Origin: an uncultured Chloroflexota bacterium
GTDB lineage: Bacteria; Chloroflexota; Dehalococcoidia; Lucifugimonadales; UBA826
DNA length: 64,000 bases
Direction: 5' to 3'
Assembly: GCA_913045625.1 (NCBI GenBank)
Contig: CAJWPE010000001.1
Coordinates: 1-64,000 of the forward strand
A program made the position numbers and the translations under genes. Below are positions 10,464 to 19,082 of the stretch, in pieces. Position 1 is the stretch's first letter; every line of letters starts with the position of its first letter. The notes under the pieces were generated by a model, which was given only the letters and a program-made list of their open reading frames with translations, did no database searches and was not told the origin of the DNA.

Positions 10464-11390
10464 ATGGCTAATTACCTAAATGGAAAAGTGGCAATTGTCA
10501 CTGGTGCCGGCAGAGGAATTGGAGCAGGAGTTGCAAAGCAATTAGCTGCTGAAGGCGCTAAAGTAATAGTAAACGACATAGGGGCATCTCTAGATGGTGA
10601 GGGTTTATCTAACACTCCTGCCGAACAAGTAGTAGAAGAAATCAAATCTTTAGGTGGAGAAGCTTCAGCTAATTACAATGATATCTCAACTATGGAAGGC
10701 GGAGAAAGTCTTGTTCAATCAGCATTGGATACATATGGCCAATTAGACATTGTCGTAACTGTTGCTGGAATTTTAAGAGATCGAATGATTTTTAATATGA
10801 CTGAAGAAGAATGGGATGATGTGATTAGAGTTCATATGAAAGGAACATTTACTGTTTGTAAATACGCATCAATTCTATTTAGACAACAACGAAGCGGTAG
10901 GATTATTACTTTTGCTTCTGAGTCCGGTCTAATAGGAAATACTGGCCAAGGAAACTATGCTGCAGCAAAATCTGGAATAGCTGGATTTACAAAAGTAGCA
11001 GCGAAAGATCTTGGTAGATACGGAGTTACTGCAAATTCTATTTGTCCTCGTGCAAATACTAGAATGACACAATCAATTCCTGATTCCTCCAGACAGCTGA
11101 GAGCTGATAGGCCTTCCGATCGAGAAGAAGTCCCTGAAAGTGAAGTAATGAATCCTGAGGATGTAGCACCTATGGTCGCATATTTAGCTTCAGATCAAGC
11201 TGCAAACATTAATGGACAAACATTTTTAGTTTACGGTGGAACTATTACTAAATTAGCCTTACCTAGAAGAACACGAACTATATTCAAACAAGGAAGATGG
11301 GAAGTTGAAGAACTAAGAAAATTAGTTCCACAACACCTCACACAAGGTTTAGTCAATCCTTCACCTCCACAAGCACCAAAAACTGCATAG
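10464..11390 (+). CDS. Short-chain dehydrogenase/reductase, 3-hydroxyacyl-CoA dehydrogenase type (first of tandem pair)
   Basis: A 308-aa NAD(P)-dependent dehydrogenase. The start is ATG 10464, with AGGAGG 7 bases upstream; an in-frame ATG at 10377 adds 29 unrelated residues and is rejected. The cofactor loop is GAGRGIGAG, and the catalytic block is the Ser of SESGLIG with YAAAK. The long acidic insertion (VVNDIGASLDGEG) resembles the dehydrogenase domain of multifunctional beta-oxidation enzymes. Where its neighbour reads NAISPGADSRMT, this copy reads NSICPRANTRMT, replacing the usual Pro-Gly pair. The two copies may be a duplicated dehydrogenase of acyl-CoA degradation. Confidence 0.85.
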   Translation: MANYLNGKVAIVTGAGRGIGAGVAKQLAAEGAKVIVNDIGASLDGEGLSNTPAEQVVEEIKSLGGEASANYNDISTMEGGESLVQSALDTYGQLDIVVTVAGILRDRMIFNMTEEEWDDVIRVHMKGTFTVCKYASILFRQQRSGRIITFASESGLIGNTGQGNYAAAKSGIAGFTKVAAKDLGRYGVTANSICPRANTRMTQSIPDSSRQLRADRPSDREEVPESEVMNPEDVAPMVAYLASDQAANINGQTFLVYGGTITKLALPRRTRTIFKQGRWEVEELRKLVPQHLTQGLVNPSPPQAPKTA

Positions 11391-11419
11391 TGGTGAATAA
11401 ATATAATTAGGAGAAAAAC

Positions 11420-12349
11420 ATGGGAGACCTACTTAAAGATAAAGTAGCAGTAGTTACAGGAGCTGGAAGAGGAATAGGTAGAGGAATTGCCTTATTGCTT
11501 GCCGAAGAAGGCGCCAAAGTAGTAGTAAACGACTTGGGCGGCTCAGTAGACGGAGAAGGAGCATCTACCACTCCTGCTGACGAAGTAGTTAATGAAATAA
11601 AAGCTAAAGGTGGAGATGCTGTTGCTAATGGTGATTCTGTAGCAACAATGGAAGGTGGAGAAAACATTATCAAAACTGCACTAGACAGTTTTGGAAAGCT
11701 AGATATTGTGGTAGCAGTTGCTGGTATTTTGAGAGACAGAATGCTTTTTAATATGACTGAAGAAGAATGGGATGCTGTTATTGCAGTTCACCTTAAAGGT
11801 ACATTTTCTGTACTCAAACCTGCCTCAATCCTGTTTAGACAACAAAGAAGTGGTAGATTTATTGCATTTTCATCTACATCAGGATTGTACGGCAACTCAG
11901 GTCAAGCAAACTATGGTGCTGCAAAAGATGGAATAGCAGGACTTATTCGAGGAATAGCCAGAGATCTAGGTCGGTATGGAGTTACAGCAAATGCTATCTC
12001 TCCAGGAGCAGATTCTAGAATGACTGAAAGTGTTCCTCAATCTGCCAGAGATATTAGGGCAGCTAGTGGAATTGAAGCGCAATCAGCTGTAACTCCTCTA
12101 GAGTTAAATAGAGACCCACAAGATGTTGCCCCAATGGTTGCATGGTTAGTTTCAGAAGAAGCAAAAGATGTGAATGGCCATGTCTTCCACTGTCAGGGTG
12201 GTCAAATTTCTTTAATGAGTAATCCTTATGAGGAACGTACACTACGAAAAGTAGGAAGATGGTCTCTAGAAGAAATTGATGCCATGTTTTCAGGAACATT
12301 AGGAATGGACATGGTAAATCCTGCTCCTATGCAGGCTCCAAAAGAATAA
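11420..12349 (+). CDS. Short-chain dehydrogenase/reductase, 3-hydroxyacyl-CoA dehydrogenase type (second of tandem pair)
   Basis: A 309-aa paralog of the gene just upstream, colinear along its whole length. It has cofactor loop GAGRGIGRG, NDLGGSVDGEG, the catalytic Ser in SSTSGLYG, YGAAK, and the canonical NAISPGADSRMTES. AGGAG precedes ATG by 7 bases. The C-terminal extension after residue 250 (ERTLRKVGRWSLEEID...) is shared by both copies and is longer than in simple FabG, which argues for acyl-CoA substrates over fatty-acid synthesis. A terminator follows. Confidence 0.87.
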   Translation: MGDLLKDKVAVVTGAGRGIGRGIALLLAEEGAKVVVNDLGGSVDGEGASTTPADEVVNEIKAKGGDAVANGDSVATMEGGENIIKTALDSFGKLDIVVAVAGILRDRMLFNMTEEEWDAVIAVHLKGTFSVLKPASILFRQQRSGRFIAFSSTSGLYGNSGQANYGAAKDGIAGLIRGIARDLGRYGVTANAISPGADSRMTESVPQSARDIRAASGIEAQSAVTPLELNRDPQDVAPMVAWLVSEEAKDVNGHVFHCQGGQISLMSNPYEERTLRKVGRWSLEEIDAMFSGTLGMDMVNPAPMQAPKE

Positions 12350-12367
12350 CATTCATTTAACAAGTAG

Positions 12368-12412
12368 CCTCAGATTCAGATTTTACTTATTTGATCTGAG
12401 GTTATTTTCTCA
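12368..12412 (+). terminator. Rho-independent terminator after the SDR pair
   Basis: CCTCAGAT (12368-12375) and ATCTGAGG (12394-12401) form an 8-bp perfect stem, followed by ttattttct. It sits 19 bases after the SDR stop and abuts the converging cyclophilin gene. Confidence 0.6.
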
Positions 12413-13712
12413 CTATTGAAATAGTATCTATCGCATCTCCAGGGGGTCCATTTTGAGAAGGGTCAACAGGAGCAATTTTCCTCACAACATCCATGCCTTC
12501 TATCACTCTTCCAAAAACAGGATGACAAGATTGGCCCGGCTCTGCACAATCTTTTTCTAACCCATTTTCATCAAATCCATCTAATTGAGGAAGTGGTGCA
12601 TAAGTTATGAAAAATTGACTCCCATTACTGCCTTTACCATTTTGTATCCCAGCATTTGCCATTGAAATAATACCTTCAGTATCATGCCTAGCATTAATAT
12701 TGAGTTCATTATCAAATTTATAACCAGGGCCTGCCATTCCTGAACCAGTAGGATCACCACCTTGAGCAACAAACCCCGGAATCACTCTGTGAAAAGTAAC
12801 TCTGTCATAAAATCCACTCTCTGATAGAAAAACAAAATTATTAACAGTGGCAGGAGCTAACTTCTCAAACAAATCAACTAAAATCACTCCACCATCGAAC
12901 ATTTTGATTTCTGCAAAATAATCAACTGTGGAATCAAGGGTATTTTCTGGAGATGTATCCCAACGGAATGCATCATCCCATACATATTGCCCAATTTGTT
13001 TATCAAAAAAGTAAGCTTTAGGGTCACCAGGAATTGGTGGAATCAAAATTGATACATTTTTCCCAAATTCAGTCTGGGTCAATTCAATATCAATATCCAG
13101 TTCAACTTTCTCACCATTTGGACCTTTAGTTGTTGGAGCAGCTGGAATTTTTCCAGCGATTTTAAGATTTTGAATATTAGACTGATTCTTAGAATCAACA
13201 GTTAATTCTAAATTTAGTTTAGAAGAAGTGTCTCTCAAAATTGGAATTACTTCCGCTAAAACCTTTGAATCTAAATCACCTTTAATTACGTATTGTTCTG
13301 AATCTTTTATAAGTTCAAGTTTCTCTTCATTGAATAATTTATCAATTACTGTGGTAATAAAAAAAGTTGGCTCTAAAGCAGCTTCTCCTTCAGATAACTT
13401 GGCCCAATTATTTCTATCTGGATATTTAAAATAATATTTATTATCAACTACTGTCATTAACCTATCAGTCTCTAAATCCAAATCTTGGACGCGCATGTAT
13501 CCTGAAAAGTCTCCTGTTTCAGAAATATCACCTTCCATTAATAAAGGATATGATTGTTGGAATCCTTCATAAGAAAAGCCTATAGTCACATTGAAATTTG
13601 TATGCCTAGAATAATCTTGTTCTTGTAATGCCAAATTAACAGAAGATAATGTATCTTGATTGCAAGCAAACAAGAAAAAAACTGTAGAAACCAATAGAAT
13701 TATATTTTTCAT
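12402..13712 (-). CDS. Lipoprotein fused to cyclophilin-type peptidyl-prolyl isomerase
   Basis: A 436-aa exported protein. The N-terminal signal ends in lipobox LFAC (Cys17), so it should be lipid-anchored outside the cytoplasm. Residues about 25-230 form a beta-rich domain resembling LppX/LprAFG-type lipoproteins (GDISETGDFSGYMRV, NKYYFKYPDRNNW). From about residue 265 a cyclophilin domain follows, with the active-site segment FHRVIPGFVAQGGDP, NGSQFFIT and the VFGRVIEGMDVV end. The pairing suggests folding or lipid-linked chaperoning at the cell surface. The N-terminal assignment is by pattern only and less certain than the isomerase. Confidence 0.85.
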   Translation of the reverse strand: MKNIILLVSTVFFLFACNQDTLSSVNLALQEQDYSRHTNFNVTIGFSYEGFQQSYPLLMEGDISETGDFSGYMRVQDLDLETDRLMTVVDNKYYFKYPDRNNWAKLSEGEAALEPTFFITTVIDKLFNEEKLELIKDSEQYVIKGDLDSKVLAEVIPILRDTSSKLNLELTVDSKNQSNIQNLKIAGKIPAAPTTKGPNGEKVELDIDIELTQTEFGKNVSILIPPIPGDPKAYFFDKQIGQYVWDDAFRWDTSPENTLDSTVDYFAEIKMFDGGVILVDLFEKLAPATVNNFVFLSESGFYDRVTFHRVIPGFVAQGGDPTGSGMAGPGYKFDNELNINARHDTEGIISMANAGIQNGKGSNGSQFFITYAPLPQLDGFDENGLEKDCAEPGQSCHPVFGRVIEGMDVVRKIAPVDPSQNGPPGDAIDTISIVRK

Positions 13713-13734
13713 TTAAACACCCAAAGGAAATTTT

Positions 13735-14757
13735 ATGAATAGAATAATATCAAGTATTGCAGGTAATGGCATACAAGGTGATAAGGGAAATGATGTCATT
13801 GGAACTAATTCAATGCTTGATAATCCGTTTCATGTCGAAATTGATTCTCTAAACAAATATTTATACATTGCAGATTGTTTCAATTTTAAAATCAAAAGAC
13901 TTGATCTAGAAACTAACATCATTTCTGATTTTGCAGGAACAGGCAAACAAGGTCATTCAGGTGACAATGGCCCAGCATTAGATGCAGATATAGATGAAAT
14001 TTATGCTTTACAAATTGACAAAAATGGTGATGTTTACATTTGCCAAAGATTTAACCCATCAATTAGAAAAATAGAAGCTTCATCAGGGAACATTTTCACA
14101 ATTGCAGGGACTGGAATTACAGGTTCTGGACAAGATGGCATTCCAGCTACAAAATCTGAATTCATAGAACCTAATGACTGTGTTTTAGACGGTAAGGGAA
14201 ATTTATTAGTTGCAGATGTTCAAGATCAAAAAATCAGATCCATAGATTTAAATAGTGGAATAATCTCTACTTTTGCAGGTACAGGTGTTAAAGAACATTC
14301 TGGTGATGGAAAATTAGCAATTAATGCTGGAATCTTTGGAGCTCGTGCAATCTGTGTAGACTTTTCAGGTAATACATATGTATGTGAAAGAGAAGGAAAC
14401 ACGATCAGAAAAATAGATAAAAACAATATTATCTCCACTGTAGCCGGAACAGGCGAAAAAGGTTATGAGGGTGATAATGAACTGGCAATTAACTGCACTT
14501 TTAATGGGCCAAAAGCAATCAGGTGTGACCAATCTGGAAATATATTAATTGTAGATACGGAAAATCACTGTATAAGAATTTTAGACATCAACACAAATTG
14601 CATTTACACAGTGGCGGGTGGAGCAAAAGGATCTCATGGTGACGGAAACAACCCTCTTGAAGCAGGGTTAGACAGACCTCATGGAGTGGTAACAAATAAA
14701 CTGAATCACATTTTTATTGCTGATAGTGAAAACCACAAAATCCGCATAGTTAAATGA
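13735..14757 (+). CDS. NHL-repeat beta-propeller protein
   Basis: A 340-aa protein made of about six NHL repeats. Each has an NPFHVEID/GNLLVADVQDQKIRSID-like arm and a spacer of the form TVAGTGEKGYEGD, repeated at about 50-56 residue steps. AAAGGA precedes the ATG. It has no signal peptide, which is unusual because many bacterial NHL proteins are secreted. The function of this group is not established; ligand binding or lactonase-like activity are options. It is divergent from the lipoprotein gene and convergent with the GNAT gene. Confidence 0.78.
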   Translation: MNRIISSIAGNGIQGDKGNDVIGTNSMLDNPFHVEIDSLNKYLYIADCFNFKIKRLDLETNIISDFAGTGKQGHSGDNGPALDADIDEIYALQIDKNGDVYICQRFNPSIRKIEASSGNIFTIAGTGITGSGQDGIPATKSEFIEPNDCVLDGKGNLLVADVQDQKIRSIDLNSGIISTFAGTGVKEHSGDGKLAINAGIFGARAICVDFSGNTYVCEREGNTIRKIDKNNIISTVAGTGEKGYEGDNELAINCTFNGPKAIRCDQSGNILIVDTENHCIRILDINTNCIYTVAGGAKGSHGDGNNPLEAGLDRPHGVVTNKLNHIFIADSENHKIRIVK

Positions 14758-15268
14758 TTTTAAAATAAAAAGCCATGTCATCTAAATCATTAGATGAATT
14801 GAGAGCATATCCAGGAACAATTCCAAATTTAATATAGTCTTTTTGTTCATATAAAGTTTCTGAAGGATCCCCCAATCTTGTATCTAAAATCAGTAACTTT
14901 TTTCCAAGTTTTTTAGCTTCCAATTCCAGTGTATCCATCAGAGCACTACCAATACCTTCACGTCTATGATTTGAAATCACCATTAACTTTTGAACCATAG
15001 CTCTATGTTTCGCATTTTGCATTTTAGCAGGAGCAAGTTGAACTGATCCTACTAAATTATCATCATCATCAAATGCAGCCCAAACTATAATTTGAGCAGA
15101 ATTTATTTCAGCAAAAACTTCTCTCCAATAAGATTCAGCAGCAGAATCAGACAAAGGATTTAAAAATGAAACAGACGCACCATTTTTGACTGAATCTTGC
15201 AAAAGTTTAACTAATGAATCAGAATTCTTTGCAGCAGAAATCATATCTAATTTAAGTATTTTTACCAT
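14750..15268 (-). CDS. GNAT-family N-acetyltransferase
   Basis: A 172-aa acetyltransferase. The acetyl-CoA loop is visible as VISNHRREGIGSALMDTLE (motif A, R/Q-x-x-G-x-G/A), with motif B in KKLLILDTRLG and a tail FGIVPGYALNSS. It resembles YobR/PA4794-like GNATs with unknown acceptors. It overlaps the end of the NHL gene by 8 bases and lies downstream of the PIG-L deacetylase on the same strand, so a deacetylase/acetyltransferase pair acting on one amino-sugar metabolite is possible but unproven. Confidence 0.83.
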   Translation of the reverse strand: MVKILKLDMISAAKNSDSLVKLLQDSVKNGASVSFLNPLSDSAAESYWREVFAEINSAQIIVWAAFDDDDNLVGSVQLAPAKMQNAKHRAMVQKLMVISNHRREGIGSALMDTLELEAKKLGKKLLILDTRLGDPSETLYEQKDYIKFGIVPGYALNSSNDLDDMAFYFKII

Positions 15269-15321
15269 ATATCACCATTTCTAACATAACCCTCTACTCT
15301 ACCTACATTAAGATTTAATTA

Positions 15322-16053
15322 CTAGCTACGGTAATAAATTCTCCGGAAAGTCTCGGCAACAGGCATTCCTTTTCCTTTTCCTCTTTCACCTTTCATTTCT
15401 TTAACTCTATCCATAATCTCATCAAATGATCTTCCATCCATTTGAGATTCATGTGAAGCAAGAGCTTTTACAGACGTTTCAATATGATCACTAATATCAA
15501 TCCACAAATCTGGTTGAGGATGTCCCATTATCCAAGCTTCAGAGACTTTATGGGGTTCAAAACCTTCATCAATTAACTCTGGAAATGTCATATGATCTCT
15601 TGATGCAGGAAATATAGCGGACATTGTAGTCTCTCCTGCAGCTATATGATCGGGATGCCCAGAACCATATCCACCATCTAAAACTCGCATTGGATATTGG
15701 CAAATTACCACATCAGGTTTGTGACGGCGAATTTCTCTAGAAATATCTTTTCTTAATTCTAAAGTTGGTTGTAAATAACTATCAGGATGATCCAAAAATG
15801 AAACATGAGATAATCCCAAAACTTTACCTGCTGCTTCCTGTTCTTTTCTTCTAGTAGCAGATAATTCTTTTTCAGTAATATTTCTATCACTGCTACCTTT
15901 GCTTCCGTCAGTACATAAAACGTATGCGAAATCCCACCCTTCACTGATTAATCTTGCTACAGTTCCAGAGCAACCATATTCAGCATCATCTGCATGAGCA
16001 GTAACTACTAACCCTCTTTTAAAGTGTTCTGGCCAATCAAGTGAACTTGACAT
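15322..16053 (-). CDS. PIG-L (LmbE-like) family deacetylase
   Basis: A 243-aa zinc-dependent N-deacetylase fold. The metal motif reads TAHADDAEYGCSG (His-x-Asp-Asp) near residue 18, and the third ligand motif is SGHPDHIAAG near residue 130. Family members include MshB/BshB of mycothiol and bacillithiol synthesis, and GlcNAc-PI deacetylases. AGGAG precedes ATG by 6 bases. It follows nuoN by 12 bases on the same strand, so it may be read from the end of the complex I operon. The thiol-pathway role is not shown, as no glycosyltransferase or ligase partner is adjacent. Confidence 0.85.
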   Translation of the reverse strand: MSSSLDWPEHFKRGLVVTAHADDAEYGCSGTVARLISEGWDFAYVLCTDGSKGSSDRNITEKELSATRRKEQEAAGKVLGLSHVSFLDHPDSYLQPTLELRKDISREIRRHKPDVVICQYPMRVLDGGYGSGHPDHIAAGETTMSAIFPASRDHMTFPELIDEGFEPHKVSEAWIMGHPQPDLWIDISDHIETSVKALASHESQMDGRSFDEIMDRVKEMKGERGKGKGMPVAETFRRIYYRS

Positions 16054-16065
16054 ATTTTCTCCTAA

Positions 16066-17535
16066 TTAACTAATTAATGCTTCAGATGCTAGCTGTATCA
16101 AATCCATCAGAGGTGAAGGAAACACACCACCAATTATCATTCCCACCAAAAGAATAACTAATATTATTTTAATAGATGGTGAAACCTTTATGGGAGAAGA
16201 ATCAATTCCTTTCTCAATATACATTTGCCTTGCAATCATCAAATAATAGTAAAGTGAAATCAAACTAGTCACAATACCTAAAGCTACAAGCCATAACAAA
16301 TCTTGAGCACCCACAGCATTAAACAAATAAAACTTACTGGTAAAACCTGCAAATACAGGTAACCCTGCCAAAGAAAACATTGAACAAACTAAGACTAGAG
16401 ACAAAAATGGTGATCTTTTTGATAATCCTGCAAAATCTGAAATTGAATCTTTACCAGAATGATTGAATACTGCAATCACAGAGGTAAAAGCTGCAAAATT
16501 AGTAATTGCATAAGCTATTACATAAAAAATTATCCCATTGATGACCAATACAGTCATTTCAGTTGATACAGAACCATCTTCATTGATCGAAATTAATGCA
16601 GAAATTCCCATTAATATATATCCCATATGTCCAATACTAGAAAAAGCAAGAAGTCTTTTTATATTTTTCTGAACTAATGCCCCTAAATTTCCTATCAACA
16701 TAGTGGCAACTGAAAGAACTATTAATATTAATTGCCACTCGTCACCAATTTGCAATAAGGATTCACAAAATAGCCTCAAAACTAATGAAATTGTTGCTAC
16801 TTTAGAACCAACTGACAGCCATGCAGTTATAGGTAACGGAGACCCTTCATAAACATCTGGAGCCCACATATGAAAAGGAACTGCAGACAACTTAAATCCA
16901 AGACCAGCAAATAAGAATATAAATCCTAATATTAAGAAAGGATTCAGGTCATCTATAGAAGTTAACATCAATGAAATTTCATCAAATCTTGTGGTCCCTA
17001 ATACTCCATAAATATTACTAATCCCATACAAAATTAATGCAGAAGAAAATGCTCCTAATAGAACGTATTTAACACCTGATTCATTGGATTTAATATTATA
17101 TCTATCAAAAGCTACCAAAACATATAAACCAAAACTTAGTAATTCTAGTGAAATATAAGCCGTCAAAAGCTCAGATGAGGATGAAAGTAACATCCCTGCA
17201 AGAATAGTAAAAATTAGAATTCCGTAAAATTCACCTTGATATTTAATTCTAGATTTAACAAATTCATTAGAAGAAATTAATACAATTATTCCTGCAATTA
17301 GAAAGAAAATCCTAAAAAGGTTTGCGTAGTCGTCAAATACTAATAAGCCCTGATACAAAATTCCATTAGTAAAAGTTAGTAAAGTAATCACTAAGATTAT
17401 TAATAAGCCAATGACTCCCACCCAGACTAAATAATCTTTCCTTTTTTCTGAAACAAATAAATCCAAAGATAATACCAAAAAGGCCAAGCCTGTCACTAAA
17501 AATTCAGGGATTAATAAAGAAAAATTATTGGTCAT
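16066..17535 (-). CDS. nuoN: NADH-quinone oxidoreductase subunit N
   Basis: A 489-aa antiporter-like membrane subunit of complex I with about 14 predicted helices. It contains the conserved proton-channel region FAGLGFKLSAVPFHMWAPDVYEGSP, with its key Lys, and QKNIKRLLAFSSIGHMGY. It is the last nuo gene and overlaps nuoM by 4 bases (ATGA), so translation is coupled. It pumps protons in the membrane arm. No odd features. Confidence 0.96.
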   Translation of the reverse strand: MTNNFSLLIPEFLVTGLAFLVLSLDLFVSEKRKDYLVWVGVIGLLIILVITLLTFTNGILYQGLLVFDDYANLFRIFFLIAGIIVLISSNEFVKSRIKYQGEFYGILIFTILAGMLLSSSSELLTAYISLELLSFGLYVLVAFDRYNIKSNESGVKYVLLGAFSSALILYGISNIYGVLGTTRFDEISLMLTSIDDLNPFLILGFIFLFAGLGFKLSAVPFHMWAPDVYEGSPLPITAWLSVGSKVATISLVLRLFCESLLQIGDEWQLILIVLSVATMLIGNLGALVQKNIKRLLAFSSIGHMGYILMGISALISINEDGSVSTEMTVLVINGIIFYVIAYAITNFAAFTSVIAVFNHSGKDSISDFAGLSKRSPFLSLVLVCSMFSLAGLPVFAGFTSKFYLFNAVGAQDLLWLVALGIVTSLISLYYYLMIARQMYIEKGIDSSPIKVSPSIKIILVILLVGMIIGGVFPSPLMDLIQLASEALIS

Positions 17536-19082
17536 ATAGCCCCCAAAATTCCAGACAAAATTGGACCCACACCATGTTTAATCACTTCCACAAACGGATA
17601 TGGCCACAACCCAATCAATAAAATCGTAAAAACCAAAATACTTGCAGCAAATCTCTCTCTCAAATTGGAATCGGTTAAATCTTCCCATTCGCTTGAAACA
17701 GGCCCAAAAAATGCTTTAGCTATTAATCTCAAGATGTATATAGCTGTAATTGCTGCTCCTACAACTGCAAAAGACCCAAGAATAATTCCTCCAAAACCAT
17801 AACTCTGGAATATACCCATAAAAATTAAGAGCTCGGCGACAAACCCGCTTAAACCTGGAAGACCCAATGAAGTAAGTCCAGCAATTCCAAATAATATTGT
17901 AGTCACGGTCATTTTTTTTGCTAAACCCTGTAAAACCAAAGAGTCTCGAGTATGAGTTCTTTCATAAATCATTCCTACAACTGCAAAAAATAAAGCAGTC
18001 ATCACTCCATGAGAAAACATTTGTAAAACTGCACCTGTTAATCCTAAATAATGCAATGTCGCTATTCCCATTAATACATATCCCATATGACTTACAGAAG
18101 AATAGCCAATTACATATTTAAAATCGGTTTGCCCCATAGCTGAAATGGCTCCATAAATGACATTTACAGCACCTAATACTATTAATAAAGGCATCCAAAA
18201 TTGAGCACCTTCGGGCAATAAAAACATTCCAATTCTTATAATCCCAAATGCACCTAACTTCATCAAAACACCAGCATGAACCATGCTCACAGCTGTGGGA
18301 GCAGAAACATGTCCATCAGGAGACCATGTATGAAAAGGCCATAAACCTGCCAATATACCAAAGCCTACCATCAACAAAGGAAAGGCAATTTTCTGAAAAT
18401 CTGTAGATAGATTTTCCGAAATTACCTTTTCAATTTCTAAAATGTTAAATGTACCTAAATTTGATTGAAGAAATATTGCTATGATAGCTACCCAAATCAA
18501 AACACTGCCTGCTACTAAAACCAAAGTTAATTTCATAGCGCTGTATTCTTTCGTTCTAGAAAATGTAGGAAATTTACTACTACTTCCCCATTTTCCAATT
18601 AATAAATACATTGGCAAAACAGATAATTCATAAAAGAAAAAGAAGAAAAACATATCTAAAGAAACAAAAACACCAAAAACACCCGACAATAACAAGAAAT
18701 ACAAAATAAAAAAGTCTTTTAAGTCCTCTTTAATGGCCCAAGAAACTATTGTTCCTGTAAACATAACTATGCCGGTTAAAAGAACCATTAAAGCTGCAAT
18801 TCCATCAATTCCAAGATCTAGAGAAATAGCACCAACCCCGTCGCCCCAAGTACCAGGAATATCTAACCAAGAATACGTATATAAAAATTGATACCCTTCA
18901 ATGGAGTGATCAAAGTTTAAATAAACCAATAAAGCAATCAACGAAACAATTGAAGAAATTGCTAGTGAGGAATATTTGATCACATATTGATATTGACTTG
19001 GAATTAACATTAATAAAACCACACCAATTAATGGGAAAATTATTAATGCTAATAGGCTAGTTTCATTAAATAATTCAATCAT
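17532..19082 (-). CDS. nuoM: NADH-quinone oxidoreductase subunit M
   Basis: A 516-aa antiporter-like subunit of the complex I membrane arm. It is recognised by LAGLWPFHTWSPDGHVSAPTAVSMVHAGVLMK, containing the conserved Lys/His channel residues, and FKYVIGYSSVSHMGYVLMG. FFFFFFYELSVLPMYLLIGKWG carries the conserved Glu of the proton path. It overlaps both nuoL and nuoN by 4 bases. Confidence 0.96.
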   Translation of the reverse strand: MIELFNETSLLALIIFPLIGVVLLMLIPSQYQYVIKYSSLAISSIVSLIALLVYLNFDHSIEGYQFLYTYSWLDIPGTWGDGVGAISLDLGIDGIAALMVLLTGIVMFTGTIVSWAIKEDLKDFFILYFLLLSGVFGVFVSLDMFFFFFFYELSVLPMYLLIGKWGSSSKFPTFSRTKEYSAMKLTLVLVAGSVLIWVAIIAIFLQSNLGTFNILEIEKVISENLSTDFQKIAFPLLMVGFGILAGLWPFHTWSPDGHVSAPTAVSMVHAGVLMKLGAFGIIRIGMFLLPEGAQFWMPLLIVLGAVNVIYGAISAMGQTDFKYVIGYSSVSHMGYVLMGIATLHYLGLTGAVLQMFSHGVMTALFFAVVGMIYERTHTRDSLVLQGLAKKMTVTTILFGIAGLTSLGLPGLSGFVAELLIFMGIFQSYGFGGIILGSFAVVGAAITAIYILRLIAKAFFGPVSSEWEDLTDSNLRERFAASILVFTILLIGLWPYPFVEVIKHGVGPILSGILGAI

